Assembly (NCBI GenBank): GCA_018457305.1
Contig: JAGYHM010000016.1
Span: forward strand, 1 to 15,653
Length of the DNA stretch: 15,653 nt
Direction of reading: 5' to 3'
Source: Fusobacterium sp.
GTDB lineage: Bacteria; Fusobacteriota; Fusobacteriia; Fusobacteriales; Fusobacteriaceae
Each line of letters begins with the position of its first letter. Position 1 is the stretch's first letter. Below are positions 5,753 to 14,300 of this stretch, piece by piece. Below the pieces are notes generated by a model. That model saw only the letters and a list, made by a program, of their open reading frames with translations. It did not search any database and was not told the origin of the DNA. The translations under genes and the position numbers were made by a program.

Positions 5753-6673
5753 ATGAAAATAAAAAATAAAAAAATGATTTTAATTGACGAGAGTACTTTT
5801 AATGAAGTAATAGATAAATTTTTAAAAAATCCTAATAAATATATTGCAATAATTAGAATAAGAGATAATAGTTTTGACATAGATTATTCACTTATAAAAT
5901 ATTTAAAAGAAAAATTAAATAAAGAAATTTTGGGAAATGTTATTGCAATAACTGATAAAGAATATATGGCAAATGATTTAGATATAGAGGCAGTTTTATA
6001 TACTAAAAATTTGAAAAAATTTGATATAGAGCATTTTGTAGAAGCTTTTACTAAATTTAGATCTTATTTTTTAAATTTAAAAAATTTTTTGGAAGATACT
6101 TCAAGTGCCTTCACATATACGTTAGATTATTATAATTATACAAATCCATGGTTTTTTTCTATAAATAATTATGGAGTTCTTTTGATAAATGATTTTAATT
6201 ATCATAAGATTTTAAATAATTATCATAAGATAACAGCAAGGACTTCTGATATTATTTTAATAGCTTTGGAAAACAAAGAAGAAGATGTTAGGAATAAAAA
6301 GTTACTTAGAATTTTATGTGCAGACTCACTTATAACTTTTGGTGTTACAAATAAAAATTCTGTAAAATTTTATAACTATTTAGATTTGATTTTGTATTCT
6401 AAAGGAAAAGATTATTTTGAAAATTCTTTAAACTATGTAAAATCTTTTATAAAGAAAAATAAATTTACAGAGATGAGAGATTTTTTTGATATAGAGGAAA
6501 AATCTTTTGAGGTAGATTTGTTTTTTGAAAATGAAGCAATAAAAAAACCAAAAAAATATGAAATGATTTTATCAGAAAAAAAATCTTACTCAAAGAAAAA
6601 TTATGTGATTTCAAATGCTTTTAAAGAAAATAAATCTAAAAGTGAATATTTTATAATAAAGAAAATATATTAG
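5753..6673 (+). CDS. hypothetical protein paired with the preceding gene
   Basis: The product has 306 residues and I do not recognise it. The N-terminal 100 residues alternate short hydrophobic strands (MILIDE, YIAIIRIRD, VIAITD) with helices, suggesting an alpha/beta domain. The middle (about 105-150) is rich in Tyr, Phe and Asn. The C-terminal 60 residues are Lys/Glu/Ser-rich and may be disordered. No signal peptide or membrane helix is evident. A 7-codon in-frame tandem duplication gives NYHKI twice near residue 155. The ATG at 5753 has only a weak site (GAGTAGG) overlapping the end of the upstream gene, so translation is probably coupled. A hairpin with a T run directly follows the stop. 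Confidence 0.75.
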   Translation: MKIKNKKMILIDESTFNEVIDKFLKNPNKYIAIIRIRDNSFDIDYSLIKYLKEKLNKEILGNVIAITDKEYMANDLDIEAVLYTKNLKKFDIEHFVEAFTKFRSYFLNLKNFLEDTSSAFTYTLDYYNYTNPWFFSINNYGVLLINDFNYHKILNNYHKITARTSDIILIALENKEEDVRNKKLLRILCADSLITFGVTNKNSVKFYNYLDLILYSKGKDYFENSLNYVKSFIKKNKFTEMRDFFDIEEKSFEVDLFFENEAIKKPKKYEMILSEKKSYSKKNYVISNAFKENKSKSEYFIIKKIY

Positions 6674-6679
6674 TACATG

Positions 6680-6705
6680 GGGGGCAAAGGCTCCCACTTT
6701 TTTTT
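6680..6705 (+). terminator. rho-independent terminator after the hypothetical pair
   Basis: GGGGGC (6680-6685) pairs with GCTCCC (6690-6695, one G-U pair) around AAAG, followed by AC and eight T. The stem recalls the GGGGGC-GAA-GCCCCC core of repeat A and may derive from it. It separates the hypothetical pair from dprA. Confidence 0.75.
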
Positions 6706-6769
6706 GAAAAATTAAAAGCAATAAAAAAGTAAATATGTTAAAATATAAGAAAAAATTTTGGAGGAAAAT

Positions 6770-7690
6770 ATGTATTCAAAAAAAGATTTAATAAAATTTT
6801 CTATTTTAAATACATATAGCAAAGAGATAAATTATAATTTTCTTTATGAGCTTTTTAAAATTTCTAATGAAAAAGAAATTAATATTTTTAAAAATTATGA
6901 GAATAATTTTGAAAGTTTAAAAGAATTTTTAGAGAAGAAAAAATTAGAAAAATTTTTAGAAATATTTGATAAAGATTTAATAAAGAAATTAAAAACAGAA
7001 ACAGATGAGATTTTAGAAATTTGCAAAGAAAATAATATAAAAATTTTATCTTATAATGAGAAAAAATATTTTGAAAAATTAAAAAAAATAAAAAATCCAC
7101 CCTTTGTAATTTATTATAAAGGGAAATTACCGACTGAAAAAAAATTAGAAAAGGCAGTTGCTTTGGTCGGTAAAAGAAAAATATCTTCTGTGGGAGAAAA
7201 TTTCACAAGAGAAATGGGAAGATATTTAAAAGAAAATAAAATTTTTAATGTGAGTGGACTTGCTTTAGGAACAGATAAAATAGGGCACATAGAAACTTTA
7301 TCTTTTACTGGTGCAGTTTTGGGGCAAGGTTTAGCAAGAGAAATTTATCCGAGAGAAAATAAAAAATTAGCAGAAAAAATTTTAGAAAATAATGGTTTTT
7401 TATTGTCGGAGCTTCCACTACTGGAAAATATATCAGCTTTAAATTTAATTAGAAGAAATAGATTGCAGTCTGCTTTGGCAGAGAGAATTATTATTGCTGA
7501 AACGGGAATAAAAGGTGGGACTGTGCATACTTTTAAATTTGCAAGAGAACAGAAAAAAGAAATTTATATTGCAGAACATAATAAAGATTTTATAGAAAAA
7601 TATAGAAAAGATTTAATTGTTATAAAAGATTTTAGAGATTTTGAAGAAAAAATTAAAAAAATAAAGAAGCAGAGTAAAATAAAGTTTTAA
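6770..7690 (+). CDS. dprA: DNA-processing protein DprA (Smf), compact form
   Basis: The product has 306 residues from the ATG at 6770, which has GGAGG (6760-6764) 5 nt upstream; an in-frame TTG at 6758 overlaps that site. Residues about 128-275 form the DprA Rossmann fold. Visible motifs are VGKRKISS (133-140), VSGLALGTDKIGH (161-173), GLAREIYPREN (187-197), SELPL (213-217), RRNR (228-231) and AETGIKGGTVHT (243-254). DprA binds single-stranded DNA and loads RecA during natural transformation; a role in phage defence has also been proposed for DprA relatives. The first 120 residues are divergent Lys/Glu-rich helices, and no C-terminal winged helix is evident. GTD replaces the more usual GID in the third motif. 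It stands alone between a terminator and the foldback repeat. Confidence 0.88.
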   Translation: MYSKKDLIKFSILNTYSKEINYNFLYELFKISNEKEINIFKNYENNFESLKEFLEKKKLEKFLEIFDKDLIKKLKTETDEILEICKENNIKILSYNEKKYFEKLKKIKNPPFVIYYKGKLPTEKKLEKAVALVGKRKISSVGENFTREMGRYLKENKIFNVSGLALGTDKIGHIETLSFTGAVLGQGLAREIYPRENKKLAEKILENNGFLLSELPLLENISALNLIRRNRLQSALAERIIIAETGIKGGTVHTFKFAREQKKEIYIAEHNKDFIEKYRKDLIVIKDFRDFEEKIKKIKKQSKIKF

Positions 7691-7691
7691 T

Positions 7692-7733
7692 CCTTACTTT
7701 TTCAAAAGACGAAAAAGTAACAAAAAGTCTTTT
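7692..7733. repeat. hairpin with loop complementary to the flank
   Basis: TTACTTTTTC (7694-7703) pairs perfectly with GAAAAAGTAA (7711-7720). The 7-nt loop AAAAGAC (7704-7710) is itself complementary to GTCTTTT (7727-7733). It starts 4 nt after the dprA stop codon. It could serve as a weak terminator on either strand or form part of the composite repeat with the foldback next to it. Confidence 0.65.
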
Positions 7734-7862
7734 ACGCCGCAAAATTTCTTTAACCATAAAAATTCTAATTCGTTAAGAAAAACTTGCCAACTCGCTACGC
7801 TCAAACATGCAAGATTTTTCTAAAACTCATTACAAATTTTTATTGAGAAATTTTAAAGGCGT
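7734..7862. repeat. foldback element with two 54-nt imperfect arms
   Basis: The left arm 7734-7787 (ACGCC...CTTGC) and right arm 7809-7862 (GCAAG...GGCGT) are imperfect reverse complements. I align roughly three quarters of positions, with exact blocks of ACGCC, AAAATTTCT, ATAAAAATT, AGAAAAA and CTTGC. The 21-nt loop contains CTCGCTACGCTC, related to the GAGCGTAGCGAG-type motif of repeats A and B. It looks like a non-coding MITE-like or structural repeat and fills the space between dprA and the next gene. Confidence 0.7.
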
Positions 7863-7888
7863 ATATAAAAAATAATGAAGGAAAAATT

Positions 7889-8407
7889 ATGGATAATATA
7901 AAAATTAAAAAAACTGATGAGAAACTTGAAATAAAAAAAGGGGTATTGGATAGAAAGTGGGCAATTTTATTTGCAGAGATAAATGCTATTTTATTTGTTG
8001 TTTATGCAATATTGTCTAATATGGAATTAAATTCTGGAACAATTTTAATACTTTACATTTTATTTATTGAGTTTATAATTTATTTTACTATAATTTTTAT
8101 AGCTTTTAGCAGTATGAATTTTTATCAAAATTTCTATTTGGAAAAAATAAGTGTAGATTTTCAATCTCAAAAGTTATTTCTCAAAAGTATAAAGTTAAAT
8201 ATAACTTTATCTTTGGAAGAACTTGAAGAAATTAAAGTTTATTTACCACAAAATATTTCTTATCTTCGTGGAAAATTTCAAGAGTGGTGTACTCTAACTT
8301 TTATAACAAAAAAAGGTGAAAAATATCCTTGGGGATTTAGACTATCTGAAGAAAAAGGAAATGAACTAAAACAAGAAATAGAAAAACTAATAAAAGAAAA
8401 TAAATAA
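7889..8407 (+). CDS. two-helix membrane protein with C-terminal cytoplasmic domain
   Basis: The product has 172 residues; AAGGA lies 6 nt before the ATG. A charged N-terminus (IKIKKTDEKLEIKK) precedes two hydrophobic helices, about 23-43 and 50-73. A soluble domain of about 95 residues follows, with alternating strands (ISVDFQSQKLFLKSIK, LTFITKKGEKY) and a final Glu/Lys helix. The layout resembles bacterial PH-like membrane proteins, an inference from shape only. The protein encoded at 8860-9462 has the same plan, including the I-K-I-K-x-T-[DE] opening and the ending with a Lys/Glu helix after GF or FG. It is the first gene of the run leading into recQ. I cannot name a function. Confidence 0.78.
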   Translation: MDNIKIKKTDEKLEIKKGVLDRKWAILFAEINAILFVVYAILSNMELNSGTILILYILFIEFIIYFTIIFIAFSSMNFYQNFYLEKISVDFQSQKLFLKSIKLNITLSLEELEEIKVYLPQNISYLRGKFQEWCTLTFITKKGEKYPWGFRLSEEKGNELKQEIEKLIKENK

Positions 8408-8419
8408 GGAGAAAGTATA

Positions 8420-8791
8420 ATGAAAATAATGGATATTGTTTTATTTACACTGGAATATAAAACTTTATTTTTGAGTATATATTTTGTAATTGTGATTTTA
8501 CAAATATTTCTTCTTTTGAAAAAAGCAACTTTACAAAGGACTATAGTATTTATTTTACATAAAATAATTGTATTTTATGCAATAGGATTTTTATTATTGT
8601 ATTTAAAAAATTTAGATGGATTTTTTATTTATCTATTTGGAGTTGTTATTTTAGGTTTTTCTATGAGAATAACGGAAAAAATATTAAAGGGAAGTCCTAT
8701 TTCAATAATTGATTTTTTGTTAATAGGAGATATTAATTTAACTTTATTTTTTGTGATTATATTATTTGGTGTTATTAAAGGAATTTCATAA
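8420..8791 (+). CDS. small polytopic membrane protein
   Basis: The product has 123 residues. GGAG lies directly after the preceding stop codon, 8 nt before the ATG. Four hydrophobic segments are visible (about 15-34, 41-62, 67-83 and 104-120), joined by short charged loops such as LKKATLQRT and SMRITEKILKGS. I do not recognise a family. It sits between the two PH-like membrane proteins with a 12-nt gap to the first. It therefore probably belongs to the same transcript and perhaps the same membrane complex. Confidence 0.72.
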   Translation: MKIMDIVLFTLEYKTLFLSIYFVIVILQIFLLLKKATLQRTIVFILHKIIVFYAIGFLLLYLKNLDGFFIYLFGVVILGFSMRITEKILKGSPISIIDFLLIGDINLTLFFVIILFGVIKGIS

Positions 8792-8859
8792 AAAATCTAA
8801 AAAGATAAAAAAGTAGAGTAAAATAATTTAAAAAAAAATTATAAAATTTGGAGAAAATG

Positions 8860-9462
8860 ATGGAAATAAAAATAAAGGAAACTGAAAATTTAATAGAAAT
8901 TGAAAAAATTTATAATCAAGAACTTACAATTGCAAAAATAATTGGTGTATCAGCAGTTATATTTTTGATATGTATATTTTATTTGAAAATGCCTTATTGG
9001 TATATTATTACTCCATTATTTTTTCCATTTTTATTTGCTATTTATAGAGTTGTAGAATTGAAATTTCTTTGTGAGTATCTTTATATTGATAATAGAAAAT
9101 TAGTTTATATGGCGGGATATACCAGAAAAAAAGAAAAGATGAGAAAAAGAGAATATAAGATTGATGATTTAATAACTTTTTTTCCGAGAAGATATGAAAG
9201 AGATTTGTTTTCTTATCCTGATATGGATATAGGATTTAGAATAGATAAGACAAGTCCTAAGTTTAGAATACATTTTCATTTTAAAGGAAAGAACGACTAT
9301 GAAGCTTTTGGGCTTTTTCTCAATATAGAAAAGGCAGAAGAAATAGCTAAAAGAATAAAGTTATTTTTAGAAAAAAACGGAAGAAAAATAACTATGAATC
9401 CCGAATTTATACCTTTTATTATAAAGAAAGAGATAGGGGAAAATTTATACACAAATTTTTAA
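8860..9462 (+). CDS. two-helix membrane protein, architectural paralogue of 7889-8407
   Basis: The product has 200 residues. Two adjacent ATGs (8857, 8860) follow GGAG at 8850-8853; 8860 gives the better 6-nt spacing, and an in-frame TTG at 8848 overlaps the site. The opening MEIKIKETENLIEIEK mirrors the protein encoded at 7889. Helices at about 23-41 and 47-64 are followed by a soluble domain with a basic stretch (RKKEKMRKREYK, 89-100). Then come a Tyr/Phe/Arg-rich segment (FFPRRYERDLFSYPD) and a strand FRIHFHFKGK, ending in helices. It is about 28 residues longer than its relative. Function is unknown. The gene ends 37 nt before recQ. Confidence 0.75.
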   Translation: MEIKIKETENLIEIEKIYNQELTIAKIIGVSAVIFLICIFYLKMPYWYIITPLFFPFLFAIYRVVELKFLCEYLYIDNRKLVYMAGYTRKKEKMRKREYKIDDLITFFPRRYERDLFSYPDMDIGFRIDKTSPKFRIHFHFKGKNDYEAFGLFLNIEKAEEIAKRIKLFLEKNGRKITMNPEFIPFIIKKEIGENLYTNF

Positions 9463-9499
9463 ATTTATATAAAGATAAATAAAATTTCAAAGGAAAAAT

Positions 9500-11326
9500 A
9501 TGAAAGAAGAAGCAAAAAAAATATTAAAAGAATATTATGGTTATAGTAATTTTAGAAGCGGACAAGAAAAAATAATATCTGCAATTTTAGATAGAAAAAA
9601 TGTCTTGGGAATAATGACAACGGGGGCAGGGAAATCAATTTGTTATCAGATACCTGCTCTTATTTTTGGTGGCTTAACTTTGGTTGTATCTCCTTTAATA
9701 TCTTTGATGAAAGACCAAGTCGACGCACTTAAAACAATTGGAATAAAGGCGACATATCTAAATTCATTTTTAGACAAAGAAGATATGAATAAAATTTTGT
9801 TGCAGATTATAAAAAGAGAAATAAAAATTTTATATATTTCTCCCGAAAGATTAGAAAATAGATTTTTTGTGAATTTTATTTTGAATAATAATATTGATAT
9901 TTCTATGGTGGTGGTTGATGAGGCACATTGTGTTTCCCAGTGGGGAGAAAATTTTAGAAAAAGTTATTTACAAATAGCAAAATTTATAAAAAAAATTGAT
10001 AGAAAAAATAATATTTTAACCTTGGCTTTCACTGCAACTGCAACACCACAAATTCAAAATGATATTATAAATAAATTGGAAATAAAAAATCCATATATTC
10101 ACAAAGATTATTTTGATAGAGAAAATTTATATTTTAAGGTTATACAAACTTTAATGCCAGATGAAGATGATTTATTTCAGCCAGATAAAGTTATCATAAA
10201 AGATTATCTTTCAAAAAAAGTTGGAAAATCTGGAATAATTTATTGTTCAACAAGAAAAAATGTGGAAGATATTTATAATTTTGTAAAAAATTCTTTGAAA
10301 AAAAATGCAGTGAAATATCATGGTGGACTTTCAAAAGAGGAAAGAGAAAAAAATCAACAGGATTTCTTAAATGATGAAGCAAATATTATGGTGGCAACAA
10401 ATGCCTTTGGTATGGGAATAAATAAGTCTAATATTAGATTTGTAATTCATGCAAATATTCCTGCCGACATTGAAAGTTATTATCAAGAGGCAGGTCGTGC
10501 TGGACGGGACGGAGTAGAGGCAGAGGCACTTTTAATTTATAACGAAAAAGATATAGGCATACAGAAATTTTTAATTGATAAAGAAGATAAAGATGAAAAT
10601 TATAAGAACAAAAAATTAAGAAAACTAAAAAAAATGATAGAGTATGCAGAATTAGAAGAAAATTGTTATAGGGAATTTATCTTAAAATATTTTGGTGAAA
10701 AAATGATAAGGGATTACTGTGGCTATTGTGAAAACTGCAAAAAAGAAAAAAATATTAAAGATTACTCTATTGAAACAAAAAAAATTATTTCTTGTGTGGG
10801 ACGAGGAAAGGAAAGTCTGGGAATTTCAACCTTGTGTAATGTTCTTATGGGTAGGGCAGACAGCAAGATGAAAAATAAAAAATTAGATGAACTTTCAACT
10901 TTTGGAATTATGAGTGAGATAGAAATTGAATGGTTAGAAAATTTTATTAACTATATGATTTCAGAAAAATATCTCATACAGACTGCAGGGAGTTTTCCAG
11001 TTATAAAACTTGGAGAGAAATACAAGGATATTTTAAACGATAAAATTAAAGTTATTAGAAAAGAAAATGAGAAAGTTATTTTTGATTATTATGAAAATAA
11101 CTTATTTAAAAAATTAAATATGTTAAGGAAAGAAATTGCAAAGGCAGAGGGTATAGCACCTTATATTATTTTCTCAGATTTGACTTTGATTGAAATGGCA
11201 GAAAAAATTCCTAAAAATCGTTGGGAAATGTTAAAAATAAAAGGTGTTGGAAATCAGAAATTTAAAAATTATGGGGAGAAATTTTTGAATTTAATTTTGG
11301 CTTATGATAAGGGGGAAGAAATATGA
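9500..11326 (+). CDS. recQ: ATP-dependent DNA helicase RecQ
   Basis: The product has 608 residues, the full length of E. coli-type RecQ, a 3'-5' helicase in recombination and replication-fork repair. Visible parts: motif 0 FRSGQ (18-22), Walker A TTGAGKS (40-46), DEAHCVSQWG (140-149), TATAT (178-182) and motif VI QEAGRAGRDG (329-338). A four-Cys zinc site follows (C389, C407, C410, C413), then a winged-helix RQC region (about 420-520) and a C-terminal HRDC domain (about 535-605). Two positions differ from the usual pattern: Walker A has TGAGKS where TGGGKS is common, and the loop after DEAH reads GENFRKSY instead of GHDFRPxY. AAAGGA precedes the ATG. The stop overlaps the start of the macroglobulin gene by 4 nt. 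Confidence 0.97.
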   Translation: MKEEAKKILKEYYGYSNFRSGQEKIISAILDRKNVLGIMTTGAGKSICYQIPALIFGGLTLVVSPLISLMKDQVDALKTIGIKATYLNSFLDKEDMNKILLQIIKREIKILYISPERLENRFFVNFILNNNIDISMVVVDEAHCVSQWGENFRKSYLQIAKFIKKIDRKNNILTLAFTATATPQIQNDIINKLEIKNPYIHKDYFDRENLYFKVIQTLMPDEDDLFQPDKVIIKDYLSKKVGKSGIIYCSTRKNVEDIYNFVKNSLKKNAVKYHGGLSKEEREKNQQDFLNDEANIMVATNAFGMGINKSNIRFVIHANIPADIESYYQEAGRAGRDGVEAEALLIYNEKDIGIQKFLIDKEDKDENYKNKKLRKLKKMIEYAELEENCYREFILKYFGEKMIRDYCGYCENCKKEKNIKDYSIETKKIISCVGRGKESLGISTLCNVLMGRADSKMKNKKLDELSTFGIMSEIEIEWLENFINYMISEKYLIQTAGSFPVIKLGEKYKDILNDKIKVIRKENEKVIFDYYENNLFKKLNMLRKEIAKAEGIAPYIIFSDLTLIEMAEKIPKNRWEMLKIKGVGNQKFKNYGEKFLNLILAYDKGEEI

Positions 11327-14300
11327 AAAATATAAAAAATTATAAAGTATTTTTAAAAATATTTTTACTTATTTTTGTATTGAGTTTTACGGCTTGTAAA
11401 GAAGAAACAAAAAATAAAGTAGAAAAAGAAAATCAAAAAATTGAAAAAGTGGAAGAAGTGGAAGAAGTAAAGCTAGAAGTAAATCAAAATTTTCATTCAA
11501 AAAATGAGCAAGAATTATATATAAATACTGTTGCCTTTAATAATAATGCTCATATTGTGGCAGTTTTTTCAAAAGAATTAGATAAAAATCAAAATTTTAG
11601 AGAAAAAATAGCACTTAATCCAGAAGTTGAAAATTTAAAAATAGAGACTTATGGAAATAAAATTATTTTAAAAGGAAATTTTGAAAAAGAAAGAGAATAT
11701 TTTTTAACTTTTGATAAAAATATTTTAGATATTAATGAGAAAAGTTTAAATGATTCTTATAATTTTTCAAATCTTTATGTGAAGAAAAAAGAGCCAAATT
11801 TAAGTTTTTCTAGTGAGGCCTCTATACTTCCTAGTTTAAATAATAAAAGAATAAATTTCACTTCAACAAATATAAAAAAAGTTAAGCTAGAAGTAATTAA
11901 AGTTTATATGAATAATATTACAGATTTCTTAAAAGTTTCAAGTAATAATTTTGGAAATACTACGGAAGAATATAAAGAAAATTTGGGAGATATTATTTTT
12001 AGTAAAGAATATAATTTAGAAATGAAAGCAGATGAGCTAATAAAAAATAGTATAGACTTGAGTTCTGTAATAGATAAAAAAGGAATATATCATATAAAAC
12101 TTTATGTTGATGATGAAAAAAATATTGATTATGATGAAGAAAAATATGGATATATAAATTTTTATGAATGGTTTGACGGAAAAAGAATTTATGCAAAGGC
12201 AGAAAAAAATATTATACTTTCTGATTTGGGAGTGCTGGCTTCTTCTAATGAAAATAAATTAAATTTACAGACTATAAATATAAATAATCTTGAAAAAATG
12301 GAAAATACAAAATTAGAATTTATAAACAAAAAAAATCAATTGATTGAAGAGGGTCAGACAAATTCTAATGGAGAATATAAATCAAAATCTAATTTAGATG
12401 ATATCTATTATGTGCTTGCTAAAAAGAATGAAGAATTTAATATTTTATATTTGAATAAAAGTTTAATAAATTATTCTGATTTTGATATTGGAGGTTTAAC
12501 AGAAACTTCTGATTTTAGAATATTTACATATACAGATAAAGGCTATTATAGACCCGGAGATGAAATTTTTATTTCACTTATAGCAAGAAATAAAAATAAA
12601 AATATAGAAGAAACTCACCCCTTCACTTATACTTTTACCTCACCAAATGGAGTGGATAAAATAAAAGAAGCAACAGTTAAAAATTCTAAAAATGGTTTTT
12701 ATACTTTTAAAATAAATTCTGATATAAATGATGAAACTGGTGCTTGGAATTTAAAAATTAAATTTGGAGATAAAGAAATAAATAAAAATATTTTTATTGA
12801 TGCAGAAGCACCAAACAGAATTGCAATAGATATTGAAGATAAAATTTACACAAAAGAAAATTTAGATGAAGAGCAAAATATAGCAGTAGATGTTTTTGCT
12901 AAATATTTAACTGGAGCAAAGGCAAGTGGAAATAAAACTTCATATTCTGTAAGTGCTTATAGAAAAAATATTAAATCAAAAAAATATAAAAATTATGTAT
13001 TTAATAATCCAACGGCAGAATTTTCTTTTAGAAGTTTAAATTTGAATGGAAACTTAAATGAAGAGGGAAAAGAAAATATAAAAATAAGTATTCCGAAACA
13101 TTTACAAAAATTTTCTTTTGATATTTTTATCTCGGCTAATGTTTTAGATACAAATGGAAGATACAGCACAGAAAATAAAAAAATAAGTTTTGAAAATTCT
13201 AATGATATTATAGGGCTAAAAAAGATTGAAAAAGATAATGGAAAAGTTTTAGTTAAATTTTTGGTGTTAAATCCAAAAACAGATAAGTTAGTTGAGGGCA
13301 AAAAAATAAAATATAGATTATTTAATCAAAAATATAATTGGTGGTACGACAGTTATAATAACAACGAAAATTATATAAAAAATTCATTGGATACAAGTAT
13401 TATTGACGAGGGAACTTATGTAAGTTCTTCGGAAGAAAAACTTATTGAACTTTCAAATTTAGAAGAGGGAATAAATTTTTTAGAACTTGAAGACGAAGAG
13501 ACAGGAATAAGTTCTGGAATTTTTATATATAATTTTTCTTATGGAGAAAAAGCAAAAAATGGAATGGAAAATCTAAATATTAGTTTAGATAAAGAAAAAT
13601 ATAATGTGGGAGATGTTGCAAAGGTTAAATTCAATGGAACGGCTGGAGCAAAGGCTTTAATTTCTATTGAAAAGAACGGAAAAATTTTAAAAGAGTATTG
13701 GAAAAATTTAGAGCAAAAAAATAACGAAGAACTTATTCAAATAGAAAAAGAATTTTCTCCAAATGCCTATGTGAATGTAAGTGTCTTCCAAAAATATAAA
13801 GACAAAGAAAATGATAGACCACTTAGACTTTACGGAACAGTTCCACTTATAGTTTACGATAAAGAAAAAGAACTTAACATTGAGATTGATTCTAAATCTG
13901 AAGTTGAGCCATTGAGTTCATATAAATTAAAAATTTCTAATAAAGAAAAGCAAAAAATGTATTTTCAATATTATCTGGTAGATGAGGGAGTTTTAAGAAT
14001 TACAGATTATAAATTGCCAGAGCCATTAAAATTTTTCTATGGAAAAGAAGCAAAACTTGTAAAAAATTATGATAATTTCTCAAATATAATTGAAAAATAC
14101 TCAAATGATAATGTTAGAAATTATTTAACAACAGGTGGAGGAGAATATGCAACACTTTCAGCACCTGCTTCATTAAAAAGAAAAGCACTGACTGGAAATA
14201 TGGATTTACAAGGAAAGGCTAAAAGATTTAAAAATATTTCAATAGTGAGTGAAATTTTAGAAACAGATGAAAATGGTTTTGCAGAAGTTAATATTAAAAT

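Noticed and set aside
5753..6673. Crotonase-like (enoyl-CoA hydratase) fold for the 306-residue protein
   Set aside because: The first 100 residues vaguely follow that strand-helix order, but the Gly-rich oxyanion-hole motifs are absent and the Tyr/Asn-rich middle does not fit.
11468..11898. Shared 13-mer AAGCTAGAAGTAA at two places in the macroglobulin gene
   Set aside because: It encodes similar Lys/Leu/Glu/Val strings in both places, with no spacing or structure suggesting more than chance in low-complexity coding sequence.
12993..13301. 102-codon open frame on the - strand
   Set aside because: It lies wholly within the macroglobulin gene, whose frame is intact here. Its Phe/Leu/Ser-rich product is typical of the complement of Lys/Glu/Asn-rich coding sequence.
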